A stretch of 64,000 nt of DNA, taken from the NCBI RefSeq assembly GCF_001939735.1, contig NZ_MJIL01000053.1, positions 391-64,390 of the forward strand. The letters are read 5' to 3'. Both the position numbers and the translations under genes were made by a program. The notes under the pieces were generated by a model. It was not told where the DNA came from. It searched no databases and was given only the letters and a program-made list of their open reading frames with translations. Below, piece after piece: positions 15,033 to 24,851 of this stretch. The DNA is from Photobacterium proteolyticum. GTDB lineage: Bacteria; Pseudomonadota; Gammaproteobacteria; Enterobacterales; Vibrionaceae. Every line of letters starts with the position of its first letter. Position 1 is the first letter of the stretch.

Positions 15033-16508
15033 ATGAGCCAACTTCTGTTTCAACGTCAGTTCACGCTTAGCTATGACAATCTAAAGTCGATACGAAAAGT
15101 ACTGGCAGACAAAGCCTATGTTATGGCTCTCGGCCCCGAGCGGACTCAAAACCTCAAGCTGGTGTGCAGTGAGTATTGCACTAACCTGCTTGATCACCAA
15201 GCCGAGCCAGCAAACCGCATTTCGATCAGCTATGAACGCTCAGGTCACCATCACTACCTCGCCATTGAAGACAACGGTTCTGCATGGCTAGAGCTCGAAG
15301 AGCAACTACAGAGCGCTGAATTGCCAAGTTGTGAAGTGGAAAACGGAATGGGGCTGGCATTGATCCGCGCAACATTTCCGGATTTTGACTATCAGATCAC
15401 CCCCACCCATAACCGGATCCGTTTCCGGCTACCAAGGCAAACTACACGTAAACAAATTCTGATTGTGGATGATAGCAGCAGCCAGTTAGCTCTATTGGCC
15501 AGCTTCCTTGAGCCGGATTATCAGCTGGCGCTGTTTAGCCAGGCAAGCGAAGCACTGGTCTGGCTGGCCAAGAACCACTGCGATCTGGTACTGGCTGATC
15601 TTCACATGCCAAATATCAACGGCTTTGACTTTCGAAATAAGGTGGCCGCATTCGAACGTCATCAAATGCTGCCTTTCGTTTTTCTCTCCGGCGATACAAA
15701 AGACAACACACGCAGTGCTGCCGCACAGTCGGGCATTGATGACTTCCTGACAAAACCCATCACCAAGCCACACTTGCTCAGCGTTCTGGGCAGGGTTATC
15801 GAACGACACCGAAATTTATCAGCCAGCTTCGAGGCCAAGCTGAAACAACAAATCACAGCCAACAACAACCATAGCGATGTTCAGGCGATCCCTTCCCCTT
15901 TGCAATTACTCATCGACCAACAACCGCAAGTCGGTGGTGACTTTGTCATGCAACGCCAGTTAGAAGACAGCTCACAGTTACTCGTGCTAGGCGATCAGAT
16001 GGGTCACGGACTTGCCGCAAAAATCAATGGCTCGGTATGTTTCGGCTTTATCGGCGGGTTGTTGTATCACAATAATACCTCACCCAAACAACTATTTACG
16101 TCACTCAACCGCTACCTCTATCACGCCAACGAGGCAACCAGCCTGATATGTCTGCTGGTTATCCATATCAACAAAGACAGTACCGTGACAATTTATAATG
16201 CCGGCATGCCAAATCCTGTGCTGTTGGGTAGTACAGCTCAGGAAATCGAGGGCGGTATGGGGCTGTTAGGGCTCTTCGAAACCATTGACGTAGTCGGTAC
16301 AAAAGTACAACTATCAGCGAACGATAGCCTGCATTTCTATAGCGATGGATTGTTCGAGGGAAAATGGTGCCAAGAGCAGCTCAATAACTTTCAGGCGATT
16401 AATACTCTACAACGGCATGCTTACCTGTGGCAAAGCACTCCTCAAAATCCTGCCGATGACTGCAGCGTGCTAACCATACTCTGTGATGGACAAGAGCGAA
16501 CAAATTAA
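15033..16508 (+). CDS. sypE: RsbW-REC-PP2C response regulator (SypE-like)
   Basis: A 491-residue three-domain partner-switch regulator. The N-terminal RsbW-type serine kinase domain (1-135) has the N-box Glu47/Asn51, DNG (80-82) and GMGLAL (105-110). The central receiver (141-262) has Asp146-Asp147, the phospho-acceptor Asp189 (ADLHMPN) and Lys241. The C-terminal SpoIIE-like PP2C phosphatase has GGD (301-303) and GDQMGHG (320-326), with a final DDCSV. This is the architecture of V. fischeri SypE, which phosphorylates or dephosphorylates SypA according to its receiver state. All catalytic residues look intact. It ends in a 4-bp convergent overlap with the minus-strand glycosyltransferase gene. 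Confidence 0.88.
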   Translation: MSQLLFQRQFTLSYDNLKSIRKVLADKAYVMALGPERTQNLKLVCSEYCTNLLDHQAEPANRISISYERSGHHHYLAIEDNGSAWLELEEQLQSAELPSCEVENGMGLALIRATFPDFDYQITPTHNRIRFRLPRQTTRKQILIVDDSSSQLALLASFLEPDYQLALFSQASEALVWLAKNHCDLVLADLHMPNINGFDFRNKVAAFERHQMLPFVFLSGDTKDNTRSAAAQSGIDDFLTKPITKPHLLSVLGRVIERHRNLSASFEAKLKQQITANNNHSDVQAIPSPLQLLIDQQPQVGGDFVMQRQLEDSSQLLVLGDQMGHGLAAKINGSVCFGFIGGLLYHNNTSPKQLFTSLNRYLYHANEATSLICLLVIHINKDSTVTIYNAGMPNPVLLGSTAQEIEGGMGLLGLFETIDVVGTKVQLSANDSLHFYSDGLFEGKWCQEQLNNFQAINTLQRHAYLWQSTPQNPADDCSVLTILCDGQERTN

Positions 16509-17488
16509 CCTAGTTGGTATATTTCGGCCAACTGTGGCCAGCGAGTTTCAGCAGCAAAATGGGTTGCGATACGGTGCTGTGAATACTGGGAAAGTTGTAG
16601 CCACCCAACATCCCCGGTCAGATCAAGATCATCGATCAATACCGTTAGCTGCTCCCATTGTGGTTCGACAACCAGACTTCTTGATGGCAACAAGGACGCT
16701 AGCTCCCCCACGTTTGTCGCAACAACCGGCACCCCATGAGCCATCGCCTCAAGTGCCGCCATAGGCAAGCCTTCAGCACGCGAGCTAATAACCAGCAAGT
16801 CGAGCTGCCTCCAGTAGCTATCCATGGATTTCACTGCACCGTGCCAGTTAATCTCCCCCGCCCCCTCCACTATTGATCTAAGCTCACCGTCGCCAAAGAC
16901 ATGAAACTGACAAGCTGGCAGTTGCCTGCTCAAGTGAACAAAGCGATCAATACCTTTCTCAAAGCTCAAGCGGCCGACAAAGCCAACCTGCAACTGGGTA
17001 TGTCGTTGTCGCTGAGTCATTGGTGGCAGGTCAAAAATGAAATTGCGGAGCAATTCGCAGTGAAACGGAATACGTGACTGGATCCGCTGACTCACGGCAA
17101 TATTGCGCGAAAGGAAACTTGTCGCACGATTTAATCCTTCATACAAAGCCAGCTTGCCCGACAGGGCCTCGCCAGCATGAAAGCTGACAACCAACTGATA
17201 TGAAGATAAGGCTCGATACAGCCTTGCAATAAGCGCGGCTTTATAGCCATGGGCATGCACAACATCCCCTGCACTTAATCGCCTGAAAAAGGCAGAACAG
17301 GTAGAGTCCGAGATAAAACGAAATGGGATCTGCGACTCGGCAAGTAGCGCATACAGGGGATGGGCAGAGTAACGACGAAAAAAAACAACTTCAACATCAA
17401 AACCTTGGCGGCGAATAAGTCGCGCCAACTGCTGAATGTGACTTTCAACGCCACCAAAGCCGGAACTGTCTACAAACAAATAAACCAT
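16505..17488 (-). CDS. family 4 glycosyltransferase
   Basis: A 327-residue GT-B enzyme, short for the family. The N-terminal lobe starts VYLFVDSSGFGGVESHI (2-18); the donor lobe opens at VGFVGRLSFEKGIDRFV (about 176) and carries the EX7E motif in RAEGLPMAALEAMAHG followed by VPVVATNVGE. It is expected to be cytoplasmic and to work on the same polysaccharide. It is the only minus-strand gene at this end of the cluster and converges on the SypE-like gene; the two stop codons overlap. Its promoter would lie near the rplQ terminator (17490-17530); I see no clear -10/-35 there. Confidence 0.83.
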   Translation of the reverse strand: MVYLFVDSSGFGGVESHIQQLARLIRRQGFDVEVVFFRRYSAHPLYALLAESQIPFRFISDSTCSAFFRRLSAGDVVHAHGYKAALIARLYRALSSYQLVVSFHAGEALSGKLALYEGLNRATSFLSRNIAVSQRIQSRIPFHCELLRNFIFDLPPMTQRQRHTQLQVGFVGRLSFEKGIDRFVHLSRQLPACQFHVFGDGELRSIVEGAGEINWHGAVKSMDSYWRQLDLLVISSRAEGLPMAALEAMAHGVPVVATNVGELASLLPSRSLVVEPQWEQLTVLIDDLDLTGDVGWLQLSQYSQHRIATHFAAETRWPQLAEIYQLG

Positions 17489-17530
17489 ACATAACCCTCG
17501 CTGCTATCCCGAAAGTCATGCAAAAAAAAA

Positions 17531-17549
17531 GCCGAGTCAAAGACTCGGC
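17531..17549. terminator. rplQ (alpha operon) terminator, bidirectional
   Basis: An 8-bp perfect stem GCCGAGTC / GACTCGGC with an AAA loop, followed on the minus strand by nine T and with a T-rich stretch on the plus side too. It lies 27 bp after the rplQ stop and closes the ribosomal run. Confidence 0.9.
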
Positions 17550-17575
17550 CTCTTTTTTATTTAACGTGCTAGTGC

Positions 17576-17962
17576 TTATTCAGCAGCAGCTTCTTCCTGA
17601 GCTTCAGGACGATCTACTAGCTCGATGTAAGCCATAGGGGCTTTATCGCCTGAACGGAAACCGCACTTCATGATGCGAGTGTAACCGCCCGGACGTTGAG
17701 CAAAACGTGGACCTAATTCGTTAAATAGTTTCGCAACAACTTCGTTATCACGAGTACGTGCGAATGCAAGACGACGGTTAGCAACACTGTCAGTCTTTGC
17801 TAGGGTAATCAATGGCTCAATTACGCGACGCAGCTCTTTTGCCTTAGGCAGGGTAGTCTTGATAAGCTCGTGACGTACCAGAGAGCCAGCCATGTTGCTG
17901 AACATCGCTTTGCGATGGCTGCTGTTGCGGTTGAGTTGACGACCACTCTTACGATGGCGCAT
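17576..17962 (-). CDS. rplQ: 50S ribosomal protein L17
   Basis: A 128-residue protein (E. coli 127) starting [20 protein letters not shown], the invariant L17 N-terminus. It assembles around the peptide exit region of the 50S subunit. It is the last gene of the alpha operon, 33 bp after rpoA, and is followed by a strong terminator. The final EAQEEAAAE tail is acidic and variable in the family. Confidence 0.98.
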   Translation of the reverse strand: MRHRKSGRQLNRNSSHRKAMFSNMAGSLVRHELIKTTLPKAKELRRVIEPLITLAKTDSVANRRLAFARTRDNEVVAKLFNELGPRFAQRPGGYTRIMKCGFRSGDKAPMAYIELVDRPEAQEEAAAE

Positions 17963-17995
17963 GACCTAATCCTTCTAACTAGATATCAGTAACTA

Positions 17996-18985
17996 TTAAT
18001 CTTCAGCGATTGATGCCGGCGGCCAGTTTTCCAGGCGCATACCCAGAGACAGACCACGTGAAGCCAGCACGTCTTTGATTTCAGTCAAAGACTTCTTACC
18101 AAGGTTTGGCGTTTTAAGTAGCTCAACCTCAGTGCGCTGAACAAGATCACCGATGTAGTGGATCGCTTCTGCTTTCAGACAGTTAGCAGAGCGAACAGTT
18201 AGTTCAAGATCGTCTACAGGACGCAGTAGGATCGGATCGAACTCCGGCTTCTCTTCTTTCTCTTCAGGAACTCGTACATCACGTAGATCTACGAATGCAT
18301 CCAGTTGCTCAGCAAGAATTGTTGCTGCGCGACGGATAGCTTCCTCAGGATCAAGCGTACCGTTAGTCTCCATATCGATAACAAGCTTGTCTAGGTCAGT
18401 ACGTTGTTCAACACGTGCTGCCTCTACTGCGTATGCGATACGGTCAACTGGGCTGAAAGTTGCATCAACTAGCAGACGACCAATTGGGCGCTCATCTTCT
18501 TCAGTGTGAATACGAGCAGACGCTGGTACATAGCCACGACCACGTTCTACCTTGATGCGCATGCTGATATCAGCATTGTCATCAGTTAGGTGGCAGATTA
18601 CGTGTTCTGGGTTCGCAATCTCAACATCACCGTCGTGGGTGATGTCACCTGCAACAACAGGGCCTGCACCAGATTTGTTCAGAGTAAGGATAACTTCGTC
18701 TTTACCCTCAACCTTAACGGCTAGACCTTTAAGGTTTAGAAGGATCTCAAGAACATCTTCCTGTACTCCTTCTTTGGTGCTGTACTCGTGTAACACACCG
18801 TCGATCTCAACTTCAGTAACGGCACAACCCGGCATTGAAGACAGTAGAATACGACGTAGAGCGTTACCTAGCGTGTGGCCGAAACCACGCTCTAGTGGCT
18901 CAAGAGTTACTTTTGCGTGCGTCGTATTAACTTGTTCAATATCAACAAGACGCGGCTTAAGAAATTCTGTTACAGAACCCTGCAT
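17996..18985 (-). CDS. rpoA: RNA polymerase alpha subunit
   Basis: A 329-residue protein, the same length as in E. coli. The N-terminal domain (1-235) dimerises and nucleates RNAP assembly; the linker is acidic ([10 protein letters not shown]), and the C-terminal domain (about 250-329) has the DNA- and activator-contact region [10 protein letters not shown] with the UP-element Arg. It lies between rpsD and rplQ in the alpha operon. Its C-terminal domain is the target of CRP, also encoded in this window at 52223. Confidence 0.98.
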   Translation of the reverse strand: MQGSVTEFLKPRLVDIEQVNTTHAKVTLEPLERGFGHTLGNALRRILLSSMPGCAVTEVEIDGVLHEYSTKEGVQEDVLEILLNLKGLAVKVEGKDEVILTLNKSGAGPVVAGDITHDGDVEIANPEHVICHLTDDNADISMRIKVERGRGYVPASARIHTEEDERPIGRLLVDATFSPVDRIAYAVEAARVEQRTDLDKLVIDMETNGTLDPEEAIRRAATILAEQLDAFVDLRDVRVPEEKEEKPEFDPILLRPVDDLELTVRSANCLKAEAIHYIGDLVQRTEVELLKTPNLGKKSLTEIKDVLASRGLSLGMRLENWPPASIAED

Positions 18986-19008
18986 TGTGTCCTCTCTTAA
19001 CTATAGCC

Positions 19009-19629
19009 TTACTTAGAGTAAAGCTCGACGATCAGGTGTTCGTTGATGTCGGCAGACAAATCAGAACGTTCTGGAAGACGCTTGAACGTACCTTCCATCT
19101 TGCTGTTGTCTACTTCGACCCAAGTCGGTAGTTCACGCTGAGTAGCAACTTCAAGAGCTGCCTTAATGCGTGCTTGGTTCTTAGCTTTCTCACGAATGCT
19201 AACAACGTCGTTAGCCGCTACCTTGAAAGAAGGAACGTTTACGACTTGACCGTTTACTAGGATCGCTTTGTGGCTTACCAGCTGACGTGCTTCAGCGCGA
19301 GTAGCACCAAAACCCATGCGGTAAACTACGTTATCTAGACGACCTTCAAGAAGCTGAAGCAGGTTTTCACCTGTGTTGCCCTTGATGCGAGCAGCTTCTT
19401 TGTAGTAGTTACGGAATTGTTTTTCTAGTACGCCATATGTACGACGAACTTTCTGCTTCTCACGAAGCTGAACGCCGTAGTCAGATAGACGACCGCGACG
19501 CGCACCGTGCATGCCCGGCGCGTTATCAATTTTACACTTGGTATCAATCGCGCGTACACCAGACTTAAGGAATAAGTCAGTGCCTTCGCGACGGCTAAGC
19601 TTCAGCTTAGGACCCAAATATCTTGCCAT
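19009..19629 (-). CDS. rpsD: 30S ribosomal protein S4
   Basis: A 206-residue protein (E. coli 206) with [19 protein letters not shown] at the N-terminus and the S4 RNA-binding domain at about 96-160. It binds 16S rRNA early in assembly and is the translational repressor of the alpha operon through the leader pseudoknot seen upstream of rpsM. No zinc-type cysteine cluster is present in the N-terminal region. Confidence 0.98.
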   Translation of the reverse strand: MARYLGPKLKLSRREGTDLFLKSGVRAIDTKCKIDNAPGMHGARRGRLSDYGVQLREKQKVRRTYGVLEKQFRNYYKEAARIKGNTGENLLQLLEGRLDNVVYRMGFGATRAEARQLVSHKAILVNGQVVNVPSFKVAANDVVSIREKAKNQARIKAALEVATQRELPTWVEVDNSKMEGTFKRLPERSDLSADINEHLIVELYSK

Positions 19630-19656
19630 GTTCTTTCTCCAGTTTTCCTAGAAACG

Positions 19657-20052
<396 letters not shown>

Positions 20053-20065
20053 CTACCTTATCCGA

Positions 20066-20422
20066 TTACTTTTTGATCGGCTTGCGCGGACCCTTACGGG
20101 TACGTGCGTTGGTTTTAGTACGCTGTCCACGTAGTGGTAGACTGCGACGATGACGAAGACCACGGTAACAGCCAAGGTCCATTAGACGCTTGATGTTCAT
20201 GGATACTTCACGACGTAGATCACCTTCTACAGTGTACTTAGCTACACCATCACGCAGTAGATCGATCTGCTCTTCAGTCAGTTCACTGATCTTAACATCT
20301 TCAGCAATACCCGCTTCAGCTAGGATAGCCTGTGAGCGAGTTTTACCGATGCCGTAGATCGCTGTTAGAGCGATTACAGAATGTTTCTGATCAGGAATGT
20401 TAATGCCTGCAATACGGGCCAC
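20066..20422 (-). CDS. rpsM: 30S ribosomal protein S13
   Basis: A 118-residue protein (E. coli 118) with [20 protein letters not shown] and the basic tail [12 protein letters not shown]. It contacts the tRNA P site and L5 across the subunit bridge. Translation starts at GTG (20422-20420), which is embedded in the S4-binding pseudoknot just as in E. coli. First gene of the alpha operon. Confidence 0.98.
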   Translation of the reverse strand: MARIAGINIPDQKHSVIALTAIYGIGKTRSQAILAEAGIAEDVKISELTEEQIDLLRDGVAKYTVEGDLRREVSMNIKRLMDLGCYRGLRHRRSLPLRGQRTKTNARTRKGPRKPIKK

Positions 20423-20483
20423 TATTCACTCCTAGTACTTTTCAAGAATAACCGCTGCAGAGCCCGTTTAGGATACGCAGCGG
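20414..20483 (-). promoter_or_regulatory. alpha-operon S4-binding leader (Alpha_RBS pseudoknot)
   Basis: On the minus strand the stem CCGCTGC (20483-20477) pairs with GCAGCGG (20458-20452). Its loop contains GTATCCTAAACGGGC, very like the E. coli alpha leader, and the loop bases ACGGGC (20467-20462) are complementary to GCCCGT (20419-20414) right after the GTG start. This is the known pseudoknot by which S4 represses rpsM-rpsK-rpsD-rplQ translation. AGGAG precedes the GTG start. Confidence 0.8.
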
Positions 20484-20514
20484 TGGAACAATTCTTTTGC
20501 ACACACAAAAGATT

Positions 20515-20535
20515 GGTTGGCTAATTTAGCCAACC
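20515..20535 (-). terminator. hairpin after rpmJ, possible spc-operon terminator
   Basis: GGTTGGCTAA / TTAGCCAACC is a perfect ten-base inverted repeat, followed on the minus strand by AATCTTTTGTG. The T-tract is short, so it may be a partial terminator between the spc and alpha operons. Confidence 0.5.
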
Positions 20536-20567
20536 TACCTTCAATTTGCAAGAAATATTTCTGCTAA

Positions 20568-20681
20568 TTAGCCTTGGCGCTGTTTGTGCTTTGGCTCACT
20601 GCAAATTACACGCACAACACCGTTGCGCTTGATAACTTTACAGTTACGGCAGATTTTCTTAACGGAAGCACGAACTTTCAT
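20568..20681 (-). CDS. rpmJ: 50S ribosomal protein L36
   Basis: A 37-residue protein, [20 protein letters not shown] and then [18 protein letters not shown]. It is the zinc-ribbon (C+) form: Cys11, Cys14, Cys27 and His32 can bind zinc. Last gene of the spc operon, 29 bp after secY, followed by a hairpin and then the alpha leader. Confidence 0.97.
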
Positions 20682-20710
20682 TGCTAAACTCCGTAAATGG
20701 ATAACCAGTC

Positions 20711-22036
20711 TTAACGGCCGTTGCCTTTAAGATTAGCCTTTTTCAAAACAGACTCATATTGTTGAGACATCAAATGTGTCTGAACTTGAGCCATGAAGTC
20801 CATAATAACTACAACTACGATTAGTAGTGATGTACCGCCGAAATAGAAGCGGACATTCCATGCAATCATCATAAACTCGGGGATCAGACAGATAAAGGTA
20901 ATATAGAGCGCGCCTGCCAATGTCAGACGGGTCATTACTTTATCTATATATTTCGCGGTCTGTTCACCCGGGCGAATACCAGGTACGAACGCACCAGACT
21001 TCTTCAGGTTGTCAGCTGTCTCGCGAGGGTTAAACACCAACGCGGTATAGAAGAAACAGAAGAAAATAATCGCAGCAGCATAAAGCATCACATAAAGTGG
21101 CTGACCTGGGCTTAGCGCCAGTGAAATATCACTTAACCAGCCTAGGTTCTCATTCTGACCGAACCACTGAGCCAGCGTGCCCGGGAACAGAATAATACTT
21201 GATGCGAAAATCGCTGGAATAACCCCTGCCATGTTGATTTTCAACGGCAGGTGAGTGCTCTGGGCAGCAAAAACCCGACGGCCTTGCTGACGCTTGGCAT
21301 AGTTAACGACGATACGACGCTGACCACGCTCCATGAACACTACGAAATAAATCACAGCGAAAGAAAGTACTGCAATTAACAGTAAAAGAAGTACGTGCAA
21401 TTCACCTTGACGCGCTTGCTCCACTGTCTGTCCAATAGCTGGTGGCAAACCTGCAACGATACCGGTAAAGATAATTACCGAAATACCGTTACCAATGCCG
21501 CGCTCGGTAACCTGCTCACCCAACCACATCAGGAACATGGTACCGGTAACCAAACTCACTACCGCGACAAAGTAAAATCCTAGACCCGGATTATGTACCA
21601 GGCCTGGGATCATACTTGGTAACCCCGTTGCAATACCAATTGCTTGGAAGGTTGCCAAAACAAGCGTGCCGTAACGGGTGTACTGGCTAATCTTACGACG
21701 GCCAGACTCCCCTTCCTTCTTCAACTCGGCCAGAGCCGGGTGAACTACCGTAAGCAGCTGGACAATAATCGATGCCGAAATATACGGCATGATGCCCAGC
21801 GCCAGGATGGAAGCACGCTCAAGTGCACCACCAGAGAACATGTTAAACAGTTCAATGACGGTGCCCTTTTGCTGTTCGAACAGATCGGCAAGTACAGCAG
21901 CGTCAATACCAGGAATAGGCACAAAAGAGCCTGCTCGGAAAATTAAGATAGCACCTAATACGAATAGCAGGCGAGTCTTAAGCTCTGCTAGGCCACCTTG
22001 TGCACTACGAAAATCTTGTCCTGGTTGTTTAGCCAT
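20711..22036 (-). CDS. secY: preprotein translocase subunit SecY
   Basis: A 441-residue inner-membrane protein (E. coli 443) with ten hydrophobic segments, the channel of the SecYEG translocon. Early landmarks are [16 protein letters not shown] before the plug and [20 protein letters not shown] in TM2; late landmarks are the cytosolic loop [20 protein letters not shown] and the C-terminal tail [17 protein letters not shown]. It is in the spc operon between rplO and rpmJ, as in E. coli. Confidence 0.98.
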
Positions 22037-22058
22037 CTGTACCTCATCCTCGAGTTAA

Positions 22059-22493
22059 TTATTCCTCGATTTTACCGCCTGCAGCTTCGATAGCAGCTTT
22101 AGCGCCTTTAGTCACGCGTAGACCTTTAACTGTAACGGCACGAGCGATTTCACCAGAAAGTACAACTTTCGCGAACTCGATGTTCTTAGTGATAACATTC
22201 GCAGCCTTTAGAGTTTCTAGGCTTACTACGTCACCTTCAACTTTCGCTAGCTCAGCTAGACGAACTTCAGCAGTTACCAAGCTCTTGCGAGAAGTAAAAC
22301 CGAATTTTGGTAGACGCTGTTTCAAAGGCATCTGACCGCCTTCGAAGCCTGGACGTACAGAACCACCTGAACGTGATTTCTGACCTTTGTGACCACGGCC
22401 ACAAGTTTTACCCAGACCTGAACCGATACCACGGCCTACGCGCTTCGCAGAAGGCTTAGAACCCGCAGCCGGTGATAGAGTATTCAAACGCAT
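22059..22493 (-). CDS. rplO: 50S ribosomal protein L15
   Basis: A 144-residue protein (E. coli 144) with the Gly-rich basic N-terminal extension [20 protein letters not shown] that threads into 23S rRNA, and a globular C-terminal part. spc operon, immediately before secY. Confidence 0.98.
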   Translation of the reverse strand: MRLNTLSPAAGSKPSAKRVGRGIGSGLGKTCGRGHKGQKSRSGGSVRPGFEGGQMPLKQRLPKFGFTSRKSLVTAEVRLAELAKVEGDVVSLETLKAANVITKNIEFAKVVLSGEIARAVTVKGLRVTKGAKAAIEAAGGKIEE

Positions 22494-22498
22494 TCTGA

Positions 22499-22678
22499 TT
22501 ACTCCTCAACTTTAACCATGTAGTAAACTTTGTTGATCATGCCGCGTACGCAAGCAGTATCTTCAAGTTCAACAGTGTGGTTGATGCGACGAAGGCCCAA
22601 GCCACGCAAAGTAGCTTTATGCTTCGGCAAACGACCGATAGAGCTCTTTGTCTGTGTTACTTTAATAGTCTTAGCCAT
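22499..22678 (-). CDS. rpmD: 50S ribosomal protein L30
   Basis: A 59-residue protein read directly on the minus strand: it begins [20 protein letters not shown] and ends [13 protein letters not shown]. Length and sequence match E. coli L30 (59). Five bases separate it from rpsE and five from rplO, in normal spc order. Confidence 0.97.
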   Translation of the reverse strand: MAKTIKVTQTKSSIGRLPKHKATLRGLGLRRINHTVELEDTACVRGMINKVYYMVKVEE

Positions 22679-22683
22679 GTCGA

Positions 22684-23181
22684 TTACTCCAGAATTTCTT
22701 TAACAGAAAGACCACGCTTAGCAGCGATCATCTCTGGAGAGTTCATGCCGCTCAAACCATCAATTGTCGCGCGAACGATGTTGATTGGGTTTGTTGAGCC
22801 GTATGCTTTAGCTAGTACGTTGCGAACACCCGCAACCTCTAGCACTGCACGCATTGCACCGCCGGCGATGATACCAGTACCTTCTGATGCAGGCTGCATG
22901 TACACTTTAGAACCAGTGTGGCGACCTTTAACAGCGTGGTGTAGCGTACCGTCGTTAAGCGCTACTGTAACCATGTTACGGCGTGCTTTTTCCATCGCTT
23001 TCTGGATTGCAGCAGGTACTTCACGTGCCTTACCGTAACCAAAACCGATGCGACCGTTACCGTCACCAACTACAGTTAGTGCAGTAAAGCTGAAAATGCG
23101 TCCACCTTTAACCGTCTTAGATACACGGTTAACAGCGATCAGCTTTTCATTCAAATCTGATTGAGTTTTTTCGTTAGCCAT
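22684..23181 (-). CDS. rpsE: 30S ribosomal protein S5
   Basis: A 165-residue protein (E. coli 167). It has the double-stranded RNA-binding N-terminal domain with [18 protein letters not shown], in the loop where spectinomycin-resistance changes map in E. coli, and the C-terminal domain with [16 protein letters not shown]. No resistance change is evident by eye. It acts in decoding fidelity and mRNA unwinding at the entry site. spc operon. Confidence 0.97.
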   Translation of the reverse strand: MANEKTQSDLNEKLIAVNRVSKTVKGGRIFSFTALTVVGDGNGRIGFGYGKAREVPAAIQKAMEKARRNMVTVALNDGTLHHAVKGRHTGSKVYMQPASEGTGIIAGGAMRAVLEVAGVRNVLAKAYGSTNPINIVRATIDGLSGMNSPEMIAAKRGLSVKEILE

Positions 23182-23193
23182 CTTCCGCCTACC

Positions 23194-23547
23194 TTAGAAT
23201 TTCAGACCAGCTTCACGAGCAGCTTCTGCTAGTGCAGCTACACGGCCGTGGTATTGGAAACCAGAACGATCGAATGCAACGTTAGAGATGCCTTTTTCAA
23301 TCGCGCGCTCAGCAATAGCTTTACCTACAGCTGCAGCAGCGTCTTTGTTACCAGTACTCTTAACCTGCTCGCGAATCGCTTTTTCTACGGTAGAAGCGGC
23401 AGCGATAACCTCAGAGCCATTTGGTGCGATTACCTGAGCGTACACGTGACGTGGAGTACGGTGTACAACTAGGCGAGTTGCGCCCAGTTCAGCAATCTTA
23501 CGACGTGCTCGGGTCGCACGACGGATACGAGATGCTTTCTTATCCAT
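23194..23547 (-). CDS. rplR: 50S ribosomal protein L18
   Basis: A 117-residue protein (E. coli 117), [20 protein letters not shown] and a C-terminal [20 protein letters not shown]. It binds 5S rRNA together with L5, also encoded in this operon. Normal order rplF-rplR-rpsE. Confidence 0.98.
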   Translation of the reverse strand: MDKKASRIRRATRARRKIAELGATRLVVHRTPRHVYAQVIAPNGSEVIAAASTVEKAIREQVKSTGNKDAAAAVGKAIAERAIEKGISNVAFDRSGFQYHGRVAALAEAAREAGLKF

Positions 23548-23556
23548 AGTGTTACC

Positions 23557-24090
23557 TTACTTCTTCTTAGCTTCTTTAGTACGCACGACTTCGTCGGCGT
23601 AACGAACACCTTTACCTTTATAAGGTTCAGGGCTACGGTAAGCGCGAATATCAGCCGCAACTTGACCAATCACCTGCTTATCAGTACCAGTTAGTACGAT
23701 TTCAGTTTGAGATGGACACTCTGCTTTAATACCGGCTGGTAGTTCATGCGCAACTGGGTGCGAGAAGCCTAGGGTTAGGTTAACAGTCGAACCAGCAACG
23801 TTCGCACGGTAACCAACACCTTTCAGAGTAAGCTTCTTAGTAAAGCCTTCAGTAACACCAACAACCATGTTGTTAACTAGTGCACGAGCAGTACCTGCCT
23901 GTGCCCAAGCTTTTTCGAATCCTTCACGAGGACCGAAAGTGATGGTGTTTTCTTCCTGGGACAATACAACTGCTTCGTTGATAACGCGAACTAGTTCGCC
24001 TTTACCACCTTTAACAGTGATTTCCTGACCGTTAAGTTTAACTTCTACGCCGGCAGGAATAACTACAGGTGCTTTTGCAACACGAGACAT
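23557..24090 (-). CDS. rplF: 50S ribosomal protein L6
   Basis: A 177-residue protein (E. coli 177) with two repeated alpha/beta domains; the C-terminal rRNA-contact segment is [18 protein letters not shown]. It sits near the GTPase-associated centre of the 50S subunit. spc operon, 9 bp before rplR. Confidence 0.98.
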   Translation of the reverse strand: MSRVAKAPVVIPAGVEVKLNGQEITVKGGKGELVRVINEAVVLSQEENTITFGPREGFEKAWAQAGTARALVNNMVVGVTEGFTKKLTLKGVGYRANVAGSTVNLTLGFSHPVAHELPAGIKAECPSQTEIVLTGTDKQVIGQVAADIRAYRSPEPYKGKGVRYADEVVRTKEAKKK

Positions 24091-24102
24091 TTCCTACTCC
24101 TA

Positions 24103-24495
24103 TTATGCTACGTAGCAGATAATCTCACCGCCAAGACCCGCTTTGCGAGCAGCGCGGTCGGTCATAAGACCCTTGGAAGTGGATACAACAGCAATACCAA
24201 GGCCACCCATCACTGATGGTAGAGCATCTTTTTTCTTGTAGATGCGCAGACCAGGACGTGATACACGTTGGATTTGCTCGATAACTGGGTTCGCTTCGAA
24301 GTACTTAAGAGTAACTTCTAGCTCAGGCTTAACTTCACCGATAACAGTGTAGTCAGCCACGAAACCTTCTTCTTTTAGAAGAGCTGCGATAGCAACTTTC
24401 ATCTTAGAAGATGGCATTTTAACAGCAACTTTTTTCGCTGCCTGACCGTTACGAAGACGGGTCAGCATATCCGAAATCGGATCTTGCATGCTCAT
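24103..24495 (-). CDS. rpsH: 30S ribosomal protein S8
   Basis: A 130-residue protein (E. coli 130), [20 protein letters not shown] and a C-terminal [21 protein letters not shown]8 is the primary 16S binder and, in E. coli, the repressor of the spc operon acting near the start of rplE. I did not find a clear S8 hairpin by eye. Confidence 0.98.
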   Translation of the reverse strand: MSMQDPISDMLTRLRNGQAAKKVAVKMPSSKMKVAIAALLKEEGFVADYTVIGEVKPELEVTLKYFEANPVIEQIQRVSRPGLRIYKKKDALPSVMGGLGIAVVSTSKGLMTDRAARKAGLGGEIICYVA

Positions 24496-24530
24496 AAGTC
24501 AATACTCCGTGATTCTAATTTGGCAACTAA

Positions 24531-24836
24531 TTACCAGCTAGCCTTACGTAGACCCGGAATCTCGCCTTTCATGCAAGCTTCACGAACCTTGATACGGCAT
24601 AGACCGAACTTACGTAGGTAGCCGTGTGGACGTCCAGTCTGGTTACAGCGATTACGCTGACGAGACTTCGCAGAATCACGTGGTAGTGACTGAAGTTTAA
24701 GCACTGCATTCCAGCGATCTTCTTCAGACGCATTCACGTCACTAATTAGAGCTTTTAGTGCTGCACGCTTTTCAGCGAACTTTACTACAAGCTTGGCACG
24801 TTTAGCTTCGCGTGCCTTCATTGATTCTTTAGCCAT
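24531..24836 (-). CDS. rpsN: 30S ribosomal protein S14, long form
   Basis: A 101-residue S14 (E. coli 101) of the long, zinc-independent type: the C-terminal part [20 protein letters not shown] lacks the CxxC pairs of the zinc form. spc operon between rplE and rpsH. Confidence 0.97.
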   Translation of the reverse strand: MAKESMKAREAKRAKLVVKFAEKRAALKALISDVNASEEDRWNAVLKLQSLPRDSAKSRQRNRCNQTGRPHGYLRKFGLCRIKVREACMKGEIPGLRKASW

Positions 24837-24851
24837 TTGTAACCCTTACTT

